NCBI GenBank assembly: GCA_964474295.1
Contig: CAYYRN010000002.1
Coordinates: 35,069 to 99,068 of the forward strand
DNA: 64,000 nucleotides
Source of the DNA: SIG575 sp964474295
Lineage (GTDB): Bacteria; Bacillota; Clostridia; Oscillospirales; Acutalibacteraceae
Direction: 5' to 3'
Part shown: one piece after another, positions 40,201 through 48,646 of the stretch
Numbering within the stretch: the stretch's first letter is position 1
Layout: each line of letters opens with the position of its first letter
Translations under genes and position numbers: made by a program
The notes under the pieces: generated by a model
Seen by the model: the letters and a program-made list of their open reading frames with translations, nothing else
Told to the model about the DNA's origin: nothing
The model's database searches: none

Positions 40201-43200
40201 AAACAGCGATTTCAGCTTCCTGTTTAATTGTATAAGTGCGGTCGATTCCCGCAACAAATTCTTCAAAAGATGCAATACTCTCTTTTGAAATGGGGGGATC
40301 GTTCTTTTCAATGATTGCACGTCCCTCTGCTATTGCGGCATCAACATCCGAGTAATCACCTGTCAAATATTTAAGTCCCGAAATTGCTTTGTTAATAGAA
40401 TCTTGATAACCGATTACCGTTTGCTGGTCTTTTGCTTTCAAATTCCAATTGATTCTGTCTTGTGCATCAGTAAGAACCTTTATGGATTCGGTAGTATACT
40501 GACTTTCAAGGTCATCGGGAATTGAACGGATAACTCTTTCAAGTTCCGTATAATCGGCAGGTGCTTCTTCAAGTAAAAGCATTGCGTCGGCAATATCAAG
40601 TGCATACGCATAAACATCGGCCTGATTCTCTTTTGTTAATTCCCAATCGACAGACGCAATTACGCTTCTGACTTTATCCATACTTTCTTTAGTATAGTAA
40701 TTTTCATTGAGAGCATCAAACTTATCGATTTGAGCCTGCACACGAGAATAGTCGGCAGGACCGGGGCGAAGCTCGCTAATTGCCTGATTAATTGCGTCAG
40801 CCATAGCATTAACTTCATCCTGTCTGTTAACACCGTAACCGTATTCTACATCGCCTACTGCGGCATCCACGCCACTCATATCCGCATAATAGCTTCTGTC
40901 AAGTGCTTTATATCTTTCGAGAGCTATTGTAACCAAAGTATAGTCGGCGGGATTGTAAGACAAACCTTTAAGTGCGTTTTCAATAACCAAAGCATACGAA
41001 TCAACTTCGCTCTGCTTATCAATCTTTAAACCGTATACAACTATGTTAAACGCATCATTAACACGGGTGATACTGTCTTGGGTCATATCAGTCAAATCGG
41101 TACGTGCATACTGTTCTCTGTACTCTTCGATTTTTGAATAGTCAGCATCATACATTACAAGATTATCGACTGCTTCTTGCAAAGTATCTCTTATAGCATC
41201 AACTTCGTTCTGCTCGGTTATGCCGTATGAACCGTAATGGCGACATTCATCTGCAGTAGTTTTTGCAGAAGCAAATGTTTCGGGAGTGTAATACTCTTCA
41301 ACAAGCTCATCAATCTGTTTAAGAAGAGCTTCAACCTCGGAATAGTCGGCAGGAAGTTCAACAAGATTGTCGATTGCATTGTTAATTTGAGTTACATACG
41401 CATCAACCTCTGACTGTTTATCGACAGTGAAGGTATAATCTATGCTTCTCAAAATATTTCTGAGTTCCGCATATGACTCGTCAGTATAATTTGATGCCGC
41501 ATAACTCTGAGCATTACTTACAGCTTCATTAACTTTAGTGTAATCCGCAGGCTTAAATTTAAGGTTATTAAGAGCATCATTAAGAGTTTCGGTCATTGCG
41601 TCAACTTTTGACTGCTCTGTTATTTTTATTGTGTAATCTATGTTTGCAATAGCTGCTTTCACACTTGAAAAATCAAGATACATACCGCTGTTCTTCTCAG
41701 CTTCGTTAGCTTTTTCGACAGCTTTGTTAAGTTCGCTGTAATCGGCAAGTCTGTATTCGAGATTATCTATTGCACTGTAAATTCCCTTTGCCCAAATTTC
41801 GATCTGAGGCTGGAAAATTACGCTGTAACCGTACTGAATTGTTCCGTTGGGATTGTTAACACTGTCATAAACAGAAAGTGCTTTTTCAAGTTCGGCGTTG
41901 CTTTCATCTGTGTAAAGATTGGACTTTGCCTGATATTCCGCAGCAGCTTCAACAGCCGTTTCAACGGAAGAATAATCAGCTTCTTTAAGCACAAGTGAGC
42001 TGTATGCCGACTCAAGTGAAGTAACGGCACTGTCAATTTCAGCCTGTGTTGAACGGGGATTTACAAGAACGGACTGTGCCGCAAGCATAGCCTTCTGATA
42101 TGCGTCAAATCCAGATGAATAATACCAAGACTGCGGATTAACACCCTTATTTTCAGCGGAAATGAGGGGTGTTTCCGGGTTATTGTTATGGAGAATATCA
42201 TTTATTAATGTTCTAAGTTCAGCTTTGTTTGTTGTATGGATTCTGATTCCGACAGGGAAAACAGTCTTGTTTATCGCTGACTCGTCACTTGATGTAATTT
42301 TTGTAACCAACGTGTACTCTGCACCGTCAGTAAAGGTTTGACCGTTAAATTCGGTTATGTACTGTGAAGTGCCGTCATTACCGACAGTAACCATTGTACC
42401 GACCGAGGACACTGTTCCGAGGTCATAGTCACCGGTACCGGTAAAGCTGCCTGCATCGACATTGACATTTCCCTTAATCAAGCCGACAAGCTCAAGTTCC
42501 TGGACAGAGTTATTACCTATCTTTTCGGGTTTGGTTACCGCATAGCGGAGATTGAGATCCGAAAAAGATTTAGTTACGCTTGTATCGACATAAATATCAG
42601 CATAACTGCGGCGTTCATTAACCAAAAATTCATGAGTAGCGTCGGTGTCTTTATCGGATTTGGACGTGCTGTATGTTGAATAATCGTCCGAAGACTTTGC
42701 AACATATGTGTTAGAACTTGCATTATAGTAACCACGCAGAGCAGAACTGCTGATTGTGAAAGACTCAAGACTGCTGTATGTGTTGATACCAAGCACTCTC
42801 GAAGCCACCGAAACACCGGCCTTACCCTGACTTACCCAACCTAAGTCACCCATTGTCTTCTCATACTTTGAAGAAATATAGTTACCTGCAGGCTGAGAAA
42901 TATTTTCAACATATGAATAAGCATAAGACACATATGTCTTTGAATTATAAGTATATGTAATTTCAAACTTGAGTGTGTCACCTGCATTTGCAGTACCGCT
43001 GGCGATAATCCAAGAATAGGATTTTTCCGCTTCGCTGTAAACAGGAGAACTCATAACCACGTTTGATGTACCGGATGTAGTATTAATGCACTTAATCTGC
43101 GGCACATCGGAGGGCAAATCTTTAAAGGTGATTTTTACCCAGGGATATGCTGCGGATTCATTAATACTTCCCGTATTAGCCAATGAGTTTTGCTCATAGC

Positions 43201-43465
43201 TGCCGTTCATTGCGGGAATACCCGATTCGGTTGCGGGGACAATTGCCGTACCGTTTTCGTAAGAGTAAAGACCTGAAGCTACCCTTACAACTTCGGTACT
43301 TGTAACAACAGCTCCCGAATCCGGCAACATCGCGGCTTCTGACGCACTGAGAGCGGAAACGTTGCCGTCACCGTTAACGGCAAATGCCGCCAATCCTGTT
43401 TGGAAAACAGAAATCAACATCAATGCGGAAAGAAGCAAACTGAGAATTCTTTTGCTTGTTTTCAT
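37241..43465 (-). CDS. Giant secreted protein: FIVAR-like repeats, cohesin-like domain, dockerin
   Basis: A 2074-residue secreted protein. A signal peptide (about 1-30) follows a start at the ATG at 43465, which lies 9 bases behind GGAGG. Residues ~60-405 are a beta-rich N-terminal domain. Residues ~410-1105 hold ten units of about 75-85 residues with the recurring pattern PADYS-x-V-x-x-A ... YYT-x-E-S ... QSEVDAYA-x-x-I-x-x-A, close to FIVAR surface repeats. Residues ~1110-1295 form a cohesin-like beta sandwich (ASYPGDIVTVSVTVG, PVLYDSNFYTLVGA). A second, more diverged block of about nine units runs to ~1935. A type I dockerin ends the protein (GDVDGDSFVTAIDVTTVATY, then DLCNDGWLDAIDLTIV). 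No sortase signal. Probably an extended adhesive or scaffold-bound surface fibre. Confidence 0.85.
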   Translation of the reverse strand: MKTSKRILSLLLSALMLISVFQTGLAAFAVNGDGNVSALSASEAAMLPDSGAVVTSTEVVRVASGLYSYENGTAIVPATESGIPAMNGSYEQNSLANTGSINESAAYPWVKITFKDLPSDVPQIKCINTTSGTSNVVMSSPVYSEAEKSYSWIIASGTANAGDTLKFEITYTYNSKTYVSYAYSYVENISQPAGNYISSKYEKTMGDLGWVSQGKAGVSVASRVLGINTYSSLESFTISSSALRGYYNASSNTYVAKSSDDYSTYSTSKSDKDTDATHEFLVNERRSYADIYVDTSVTKSFSDLNLRYAVTKPEKIGNNSVQELELVGLIKGNVNVDAGSFTGTGDYDLGTVSSVGTMVTVGNDGTSQYITEFNGQTFTDGAEYTLVTKITSSDESAINKTVFPVGIRIHTTNKAELRTLINDILHNNNPETPLISAENKGVNPQSWYYSSGFDAYQKAMLAAQSVLVNPRSTQAEIDSAVTSLESAYSSLVLKEADYSSVETAVEAAAEYQAKSNLYTDESNAELEKALSVYDSVNNPNGTIQYGYSVIFQPQIEIWAKGIYSAIDNLEYRLADYSELNKAVEKANEAEKNSGMYLDFSSVKAAIANIDYTIKITEQSKVDAMTETLNDALNNLKFKPADYTKVNEAVSNAQSYAASNYTDESYAELRNILRSIDYTFTVDKQSEVDAYVTQINNAIDNLVELPADYSEVEALLKQIDELVEEYYTPETFASAKTTADECRHYGSYGITEQNEVDAIRDTLQEAVDNLVMYDADYSKIEEYREQYARTDLTDMTQDSITRVNDAFNIVVYGLKIDKQSEVDSYALVIENALKGLSYNPADYTLVTIALERYKALDRSYYADMSGVDAAVGDVEYGYGVNRQDEVNAMADAINQAISELRPGPADYSRVQAQIDKFDALNENYYTKESMDKVRSVIASVDWELTKENQADVYAYALDIADAMLLLEEAPADYTELERVIRSIPDDLESQYTTESIKVLTDAQDRINWNLKAKDQQTVIGYQDSINKAISGLKYLTGDYSDVDAAIAEGRAIIEKNDPPISKESIASFEEFVAGIDRTYTIKQEAEIAVLASQIRAAYSVFTYAESVHKASISLSADRTASYPGDIVTVSVTVGTDYYAAASSIPVLYDSNFYTLVGANVDEAFSFEGTYAAGCEKGGSISSPAKGYPSSYTSTAKAQWKYALITLAPTSNLNSNAQILSPAQTVVKLQFKVNDITVSEGNSFTAKIWIDPLFQKTDSYKNGKLYIGRFENETVDTNVIVSGQTIDLTDADISVNVINPNSPATFTHLKAALLKQPAYEASYYTEASYKRYTDAVKVGEEVVTHTEYTVKQQSIVDNATDEINNAYSLLELKPATTDALVSALALTPEYASDYYTTETYTEFANAVATGRSILNETGLTIVDNFRINAAAESIELAYSKLTLKPFSYTAQMESALSKVPEYDESYYSQDSYSAYTSAYNALKTFKDNGPSFLNDEEGMDLIYALENAYKNLYLLDADTEELESLVNAELDYPSNYYTEDSYSAYASAVANGKEILDSEDRLTSADNERIEAAVSSISEAKESLEFLPFSYEDELFEVLDSACIDGDEDDYTDDSVNAFYSAYSELESFADEYSDIRDDERYLTLKKNLYDALDNLKAKPADTSLLEQALALEVLDASYYESTSYQAYADAIAAVEAYGEDYYWTLPEQDTLNELAQAIIDAHTNLQLRSFTKRGELEAAIEVTPEYGETYYQSEAYENYLAKRKAITDMIANADDLTIADEPAAEAAIEDYNNALEALKSAWADADYTCVTEAIKEAEGYDKDLYTNYDIVEKAISDVVYGLNILEQESVNAYAQAILDACNNLQPKDGDYTCVEEAIENYNEKVDAMTAIGIDIDERTVEAVEKAIEAVVYDLDATKQSQIKSYADAINEAVAKLDYVSTIVLKSDSTAVITDEGYIKGLSEIVSDDEIVSNFVTYGNNTRIEVIATDNGFGTGTIVKHFDGDDLIKEYVIVVDGDVDGDSFVTAIDVTTVATYINEFEEPEEAYVKEAIDLCNDGWLDAIDLTIVIALSNYEI
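37655..39572 (-). repeat. Second FIVAR-like repeat block (coding)
   Basis: About nine protein repeats with starts such as FTHLKAALL, TTDALVSALAL, SYTAQMESAL, DTEELESLV, DTSLLEQALAL and two close copies beginning DADYTCVTEAI / DGDYTCVEEAI. Units are more divergent than in the first block. The repeat is at the protein level; I do not see long identical DNA repeats. Confidence 0.7.
40150..42235 (-). repeat. First FIVAR-like repeat block (coding)
   Basis: About ten tandem protein units, nine of them opening with (A/G)DY(S/T): EADYSSVETA, LADYSELNKA, PADYTKVNEA, PADYSEVEAL, DADYSKIEEY, PADYTLVTIA, PADYSRVQAQ, PADYTELERV and TGDYSDVDAA. Most include a Q-x-E/D-V-x-A-Y/M segment near the end of the unit. 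Predicted as helical bundles. Confidence 0.75.
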
Positions 43466-43514
43466 AGCTGATACCTCCACTTGTATTCAAACTAAGATAG
43501 AATAATCCACTAAA

Positions 43515-43543
43515 ACTATACCACAACGTTTTATTATTGTCAA
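43515..43543 (-). promoter_or_regulatory. Promoter of the giant dockerin gene
   Basis: On the minus strand TTGACA (43543-43538), 17-base spacer, TATAGT (43520-43515). The -35 box is centred in an inverted repeat TTATTGT-N2-ACAATAA (43534-43549), a possible operator. The rest of the 43466-43674 gap holds only AT-rich sequence and the next gene's terminator. Confidence 0.7.
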
Positions 43544-43631
43544 CAATAAAAGCAGAAAATAATCAAATTTCTATACAATTTCTACAATCAAAACACAAGA
43601 TGTTGAGTTTTTACGTTTTAATTAATCTCAA

Positions 43632-43667
43632 AAGAAAAAAGCTGTCTGCACAAATACAAACAGCTTT
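43632..43667 (-). terminator. Terminator of the C1-peptidase gene
   Basis: AAAGCTGT/ACAGCTTT stem (43638-43645 with 43660-43667) followed on the minus strand by TTTTC TTTT. Confidence 0.75.
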
Positions 43668-43674
43668 AAAAAAT

Positions 43675-46600
43675 TTAAGTCCACAGCGAATGTAATCCCT
43701 TTGCGTGTCTCAAAATTCTGACATAATCGGCAATTGTAATTACACCGTTTGAGTCAATATCGGCACATACAAATTCGTATTCATCAAGCTTTGACGTACC
43801 TTTTGCACACTTTAGCACCATTACATAATCGATAACCGTAATTTTTCCGTTACCGTCAACATCGCCTATCGGATTAATTTTAAAATTCCTGTCCTCGGAG
43901 CCATTACCCACTTCAACCAAACACTCAAATACCGCATGGTTATTTTTAGAAATTCTTACCTTATAAAAACCGGAAACGATATTTTCAAATTTATATTCCG
44001 CACTGTTGCCGATAAGCTCCGATGAATACAACGCTTCGGATTCATCCACCCTAATCAATTCAACGGTCACAGTGTCGCTTTCGGACAGATAGCTTGTAAT
44101 ATTCCCCTTTAAAACACAATCTTCCGAATAATCAACATAGTTATCGGTATATGTATCCGAACATTCATTGCAGGTGTACACTATATACCCTTGAGAAGCT
44201 TCGGTTGGCTGAATAATGTTTTTTTTGTAAGAATGACCTGTTGCGGGAATTGTAACATTATCAACTTTCACAGTACATTCTTTATCGGAAAACTTATCTT
44301 TACAAAGCGAACAAGTATAATATTCGATATTTCCGCTTGAAGTACAGCTCGGCTTGTTTGCTTCTGTTTTTGTAACGCTTTCGGCAGGATGAGAAAAAGC
44401 TTTTATGACCGTATCATTTAACGATATTTCGGTTTCGGCTTTTGCATCCTTAAAAATTTTTCCGCAGGTACATTTATAATAATCCGTGCTTCCCGCATTG
44501 TAACAATCTGCCGGAGTTCCTTTTACAAGCGTAATTTCATCAGCACACTTATGCGTTTGTTCCCAAACACCGTAAAGAATCATATTGGCATTAACCGCAG
44601 AACCGAAAGGAACTTTAAGTTTTGAATCAGCATAAACCTTTAAATCATATCCTTTTTTCCCTTCAAGTGCCTTTTTATATAAGTCATCTTTTGAAGTTAC
44701 ATATAAAAACAAGCTCGAATAATCAGCGGGGAAATATATCTCAATCTGATAAACAATATCATCATCCGATTTTAAAAACGTGGTTACACCGTCACGCTGT
44801 GTCCAAATTTTATAGCGATTGGAATTGCCGTTATCAAGCAAAAAAGCTGCCTGACCGTTTTCAAAAGATTTTTTCGGCAATGCGAGAATCTCATCGGAAG
44901 ACAGGTTGCCGATATAATTAACGCCCGACTGTGCTTCATTGACAAAGCACATCTCATATTCGCCGGAGTTATCCTCACCGACAAGTAAGCCTGCATTAGT
45001 TTCACCGGAAACCTCCGCAAGAGAGTAACAATAAGAAACAGAACCGCTGTTTGAACCCGCAAGACCGCCGACAGAGTTTTTGCCCGTCACCGAACCTATT
45101 GTGTAACAGTGCTTCAGTGAACCGTTGTTGTTTCCGCAAAGAACACCGACATTGTTTTCGCCTTTAACATCAACTTTTTCAATACCGAGTTTAGTTACGG
45201 ATGAGTTTTCGGAAATTGAGGAAAAAACACCGACATACGATTTATCGGAATTTATGCTACCGTTTTTTATAACATAACCGTTGCCGAGAAAATTGCCGCA
45301 AAACGGGTTTTCCTGTGTGCCTACGGGAATTATTTCTCCACCGTCAAAATCAATATCTGCACCAAGGCTTACATTTTTTCCCTCGAATGAAGTTCCTCCC
45401 GATACTTTTTCGGCAAACTCGTTAAACTCACGTGCATTGTTAATTACAAGCGAATTATCGGGCTTTGTGAAAGCTTTTATACACACATTGTTAAGTTTTT
45501 CGTTTCCCGATGATTCCACCCACGAATTATTTGCATATTTATAATAACTTTGACCGCTTTTGCTTGAATAATAGCGAGTGTATACACCGTCATTTTTGCC
45601 ACTCTCGCCCTCAAAAAGAATGTAAACATTCCGCTCATCCTTCACTGAAAAGGTTATCACCACGGAAAAGCTTTCGTTTTTATTGACTGTAACCCCGCTT
45701 TTAAGAGGAATTTTGTGATATCCCTGATAAGCGGCATTACCCGACATAACATAATCGGCAGTCGATTTTCCCGCCGTCGGGGAAGACATATTCGGTGTTA
45801 CATCTGTAAAAATTTCAATCTTATAATCAACATCGTCCTGCATTGTGTAAAAAGAAACGGCGCTGATAATTTCGTTCTTTTGAGCAGTAAAAACATTTGC
45901 CTGCGAAGCGGTTTTAACAGGAGTACCGGCACTTGTATTCGCATATCTGCCGGTGCCGTAGCCGTAACCGTCATACTGATAAACCGTTTCGTCTTTATCC
46001 TTCACTGACACTTCTTCGGCGGCAAACTGCGAAAGTGACGGTTCACTGTACGATATCCAAAAATATCCGTTATCACCGAACGTGACACCGTAACTGTTTT
46101 TAACAAACCAAGCACCCGGTGAATCCGGCTTTAAACCGTCTTTGAAATTATCAACCGAAAAATTATCATCCCAACCGACTATTGTCATTTGATGGTTGGT
46201 AGACGAGCGTGTGTTCTGAAAATATGCACAACCGTCTGCACCTTTATTCAGATATTGCGTTGAAATATATGCTGCTGCGGAAATTGCACCTTGTTTCATA
46301 ATAACTTTTTTAATTTCATCAATTTCGCTATTCGGAATTAAATAAGCACTGTCAAGCGAATAAGCGCTGACATACCGTGAGCTTTCGGGATAATCTCCCA
46401 TCATTGAAATATTATTGCCGTAAAATGGATATTCGCTTTCGAGTGCAAAGCCCGAACCTCTCGCCAAAGCAAATGTTGAGCGAAGCCAGTATCCTCCGCT
46501 TGAATATGGATTGGATATATATGTACCGTCCCCGTAAGTCGGATCATCTTCATTTGATGAAAGGCTTTTGTGTGTAAACCAAACAAGATGTGCCTCCGAC

Positions 46601-47004
46601 AAATCGGATGCCGAAGTCGACAAAACGGTATTACTGTTTTTTAACAAAGAACTTTCGGCAACGGCAACGGCAGAAAACGCCCAGCATACATTTGTGCTTT
46701 CCTGATTTTTTACGGAAGTTACGCAGTTTTCGGAAACAGAAGAATAAGAAGAAGGAATAACAGTTGATTTATTTGAAACAGGCTTAGATGTTTCGGATGA
46801 TGCGATTTCGACTGTTTTTCCGTCAGAATCAACCCACTTCTCGCTTAAATATCCCGTTTCCGAAATTTCACCGTCGGAGACAAGCGTTAAATTTTCATAA
46901 ATCAAATTATCATCTGAATAAGCACTGACAGACGGCAAAATCGAACCGCCGACAGTAATTAAGGTCATAAACAAAGAAAGCAATGACGTAAAACTACGTT
47001 TCAT
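43675..47004 (-). CDS. Secreted papain-family (C1) peptidase with GLUG repeats and dockerin
   Basis: A 1109-residue secreted protein, started at the ATG at 47004 behind AGGAGG. Signal peptide 1-28. The peptidase domain (about 85-345) has the oxyanion Gln101, catalytic Cys107 (NVCWAFSAVA), His271 (NHQMTIVGWDD) and Asn303 (FVKNSYG), so it should be active. A lectin-like beta domain follows to ~510, then GLUG-type repeats (NNVGVLCGNNNGS, SVGGLAGSNSGS), a segment with three Cys-pair modules (YYKCTCGKIF, YYTCSLCKDKF, YTCNECSDTY), a carboxypeptidase-regulatory-like domain, and a C-terminal type I dockerin with both halves intact (GDVDGNGKITVIDYV, ADIDSNGVITIADYVRIL). It should dock onto a cohesin partner outside the cell. 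Confidence 0.9.
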   Translation of the reverse strand: MKRSFTSLLSLFMTLITVGGSILPSVSAYSDDNLIYENLTLVSDGEISETGYLSEKWVDSDGKTVEIASSETSKPVSNKSTVIPSSYSSVSENCVTSVKNQESTNVCWAFSAVAVAESSLLKNSNTVLSTSASDLSEAHLVWFTHKSLSSNEDDPTYGDGTYISNPYSSGGYWLRSTFALARGSGFALESEYPFYGNNISMMGDYPESSRYVSAYSLDSAYLIPNSEIDEIKKVIMKQGAISAAAYISTQYLNKGADGCAYFQNTRSSTNHQMTIVGWDDNFSVDNFKDGLKPDSPGAWFVKNSYGVTFGDNGYFWISYSEPSLSQFAAEEVSVKDKDETVYQYDGYGYGTGRYANTSAGTPVKTASQANVFTAQKNEIISAVSFYTMQDDVDYKIEIFTDVTPNMSSPTAGKSTADYVMSGNAAYQGYHKIPLKSGVTVNKNESFSVVITFSVKDERNVYILFEGESGKNDGVYTRYYSSKSGQSYYKYANNSWVESSGNEKLNNVCIKAFTKPDNSLVINNAREFNEFAEKVSGGTSFEGKNVSLGADIDFDGGEIIPVGTQENPFCGNFLGNGYVIKNGSINSDKSYVGVFSSISENSSVTKLGIEKVDVKGENNVGVLCGNNNGSLKHCYTIGSVTGKNSVGGLAGSNSGSVSYCYSLAEVSGETNAGLLVGEDNSGEYEMCFVNEAQSGVNYIGNLSSDEILALPKKSFENGQAAFLLDNGNSNRYKIWTQRDGVTTFLKSDDDIVYQIEIYFPADYSSLFLYVTSKDDLYKKALEGKKGYDLKVYADSKLKVPFGSAVNANMILYGVWEQTHKCADEITLVKGTPADCYNAGSTDYYKCTCGKIFKDAKAETEISLNDTVIKAFSHPAESVTKTEANKPSCTSSGNIEYYTCSLCKDKFSDKECTVKVDNVTIPATGHSYKKNIIQPTEASQGYIVYTCNECSDTYTDNYVDYSEDCVLKGNITSYLSESDTVTVELIRVDESEALYSSELIGNSAEYKFENIVSGFYKVRISKNNHAVFECLVEVGNGSEDRNFKINPIGDVDGNGKITVIDYVMVLKCAKGTSKLDEYEFVCADIDSNGVITIADYVRILRHAKGLHSLWT

Positions 47005-47041
47005 CTTTTTTCCTCCTAAGCGAAAAAAGTTTTCCAACGTT

Positions 47042-47070
47042 ATTATACATCATTGCTTTATTTTAATCAA
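47042..47070 (-). promoter_or_regulatory. Promoter of the C1-peptidase gene
   Basis: On the minus strand TTGATT (47070-47065), 17-base spacer, TATAAT (47047-47042). Confidence 0.7.
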
Positions 47071-47085
47071 TACACCGACAAACAC

Positions 47086-47928
47086 TTATTTTTCAAATCT
47101 TTCAAGAAACGAATGGGATTCATCATTTAGCTTATATTCCACCATTGTATCAACGTTTGCGTTATGAATGGAACGAAAAATGTTAATTTCGATATTGGGA
47201 TTAACTTTTTTCATCTGTTTTATAAGATCCTTTATTTCCTGACGTTTTGATAAGCCTTCTTTGTTATCATTTGACTTATAGTTTTCCGTAAATCGGCAAG
47301 CACATCTTATAAAGTCGAGATTATTGTACTTTGACCATGCAATTATCGCATCCTCTTTAATACAGTAGAGTGGACGAATAAGCTCCATTCCTTCATAATT
47401 TGTGCTTTTAAGCCTCGGCAGCATTGCCTGAATCTGTGAGCCGTAAAACATCCCCATAACGGTCGTTTCGATAACGTCGCTCATATGATGACCGAGTGCG
47501 ATTTTGTTGCAGCCGAGTTCTTTTGCTTTGGAATAAAGATACCCACGTCTCATCCTCGCACAAAGGTAACACGGCGATTGTTCGATTTTCACCACAACAT
47601 CAAAAATATCGGAATTAAAAATGTTAATAGGAATATTTAAGATTTTTGCATTTTCGATTATCTTTTGCTTGTTTTCTTCGTTGTATCCGGGATCCATAAC
47701 TATGTATTCAAGCTCAAAAGGAACATCGCTGAACCTTTGAAGCATACGCATAAGTACAGCCAAAATCATCGAATCTTTACCGCCGGAAATGCAAACGGCA
47801 ATTTTATCTCCCGATTGAATCAATTGGTATTTTTTTACCGCTTCAACAAACGGATTCCATATAGTTTTTCTGTATGTCTTTGAAATACTTCTTTCGGCAA
47901 TTTGCCACGTTTCAAGTTCTTTTTTCAT
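47086..47928 (-). CDS. ttcA: TtcA-type tRNA 2-thiocytidine synthetase (PP-loop)
   Basis: A 280-residue PP-loop ATPase. The adenylation loop is SGGKDS; CYLCARMRRG supplies a Cys pair and a further CAC lies in the C-terminal half, the arrangement used by TtcA for an Fe-S cluster. It should thiolate C32 in tRNA. Start at ATG 47928, with GGTGG just upstream inside the end of tcdA, one base after that gene's stop. A TilS role is excluded by the Cys pairs and absence of the TilS C-domain. Confidence 0.85.
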   Translation of the reverse strand: MKKELETWQIAERSISKTYRKTIWNPFVEAVKKYQLIQSGDKIAVCISGGKDSMILAVLMRMLQRFSDVPFELEYIVMDPGYNEENKQKIIENAKILNIPINIFNSDIFDVVVKIEQSPCYLCARMRRGYLYSKAKELGCNKIALGHHMSDVIETTVMGMFYGSQIQAMLPRLKSTNYEGMELIRPLYCIKEDAIIAWSKYNNLDFIRCACRFTENYKSNDNKEGLSKRQEIKDLIKQMKKVNPNIEINIFRSIHNANVDTMVEYKLNDESHSFLERFEK

Positions 47929-47929
47929 T

Positions 47930-48646
47930 TCAGCCACCAAAATCGATTAAATCTTTTACAACTTCGCCTGCGGCAATTAACCCGACAACGGAAGGTACGA
48001 ACGAAACACTTCCCGGTACGGAACGCTTATTACAAGCGTTGTCCTGCGGTTCTTCTTTTCTTACAGGCAATTCCTCGGAATACACAACTTTCAGTTTTTT
48101 TACACCGTTTTCACGGCAAAGCTTACGCATAGTTTTGGCAAGCGGACAAACAGATGTTTTATAAATATCCGAAACTTTAAAGGCGGTAGGATCTGTTTTA
48201 TTGCCGGCACCCATTGCGGATATAATCGGAATTGACAATTTATCGGCAATTAACGCAAGTGCCAATTTACCGCTCACGGTATCAATGGCATCAACTATAT
48301 AGTCAAACTTTTCAAATTCAAAATCATTTTCGTTTTCCTTTAAGAAAAAACAGTCATATTTATTAACGGTTATGTCAGGATTAATGTCAAGTAATCTTGC
48401 TTTACACACATCAACCTTTTTTTGACCAAGCGTGCTATGCAATGCAATAATCTGTCGGTTAATATTCGATAACGATACGGTATCGTTATCAACAATGTCA
48501 AGTGTTCCGACACCGCTCCTCGCCAAAGCCTCGCAAACATATCCGCCGACACCGCCAACGCCGAAAACAGCAACACGGGAAGCTTTCAGATTTACAAGTG
48601 CATCTGAACCGAGTACTATATTCTGTCTTGAAAACGCTTCATTCAT
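47930..48646 (-). CDS. tcdA: tRNA threonylcarbamoyladenosine dehydratase TcdA
   Basis: A 238-residue E1-like (ThiF/MoeB superfamily) enzyme. It opens FSRQNIVLGSDAL, has the ATP loop FGVGGVGGYVCEALARSG, DNDTVSLSNINRQI, and DAIDTVSGKL, the usual TcdA (YgdL) set; it cyclises t6A37 to ct6A in tRNA. No ThiS- or MoaD-like partner is nearby, which argues against ThiF or MoeB. It abuts ttcA, so two tRNA-modification genes are paired, and overlaps the upstream metallophosphoesterase by one base. Confidence 0.9.
   Translation of the reverse strand: MNEAFSRQNIVLGSDALVNLKASRVAVFGVGGVGGYVCEALARSGVGTLDIVDNDTVSLSNINRQIIALHSTLGQKKVDVCKARLLDINPDITVNKYDCFFLKENENDFEFEKFDYIVDAIDTVSGKLALALIADKLSIPIISAMGAGNKTDPTAFKVSDIYKTSVCPLAKTMRKLCRENGVKKLKVVYSEELPVRKEEPQDNACNKRSVPGSVSFVPSVVGLIAAGEVVKDLIDFGG

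Noticed and set aside
37655..42235. Tandem DNA repeat or CRISPR-like array
   Set aside because: The periodicity is at protein level (about 75-85 residues) inside one reading frame, with degenerate DNA and no short identical repeats separated by unique spacers.
47930..48646. ThiF or MoeB adenylyltransferase linked to the thi operon
   Set aside because: Sequence signatures and the neighbouring ttcA fit TcdA; no ThiS/MoaD partner is present and the thi operon is 10 kb away.
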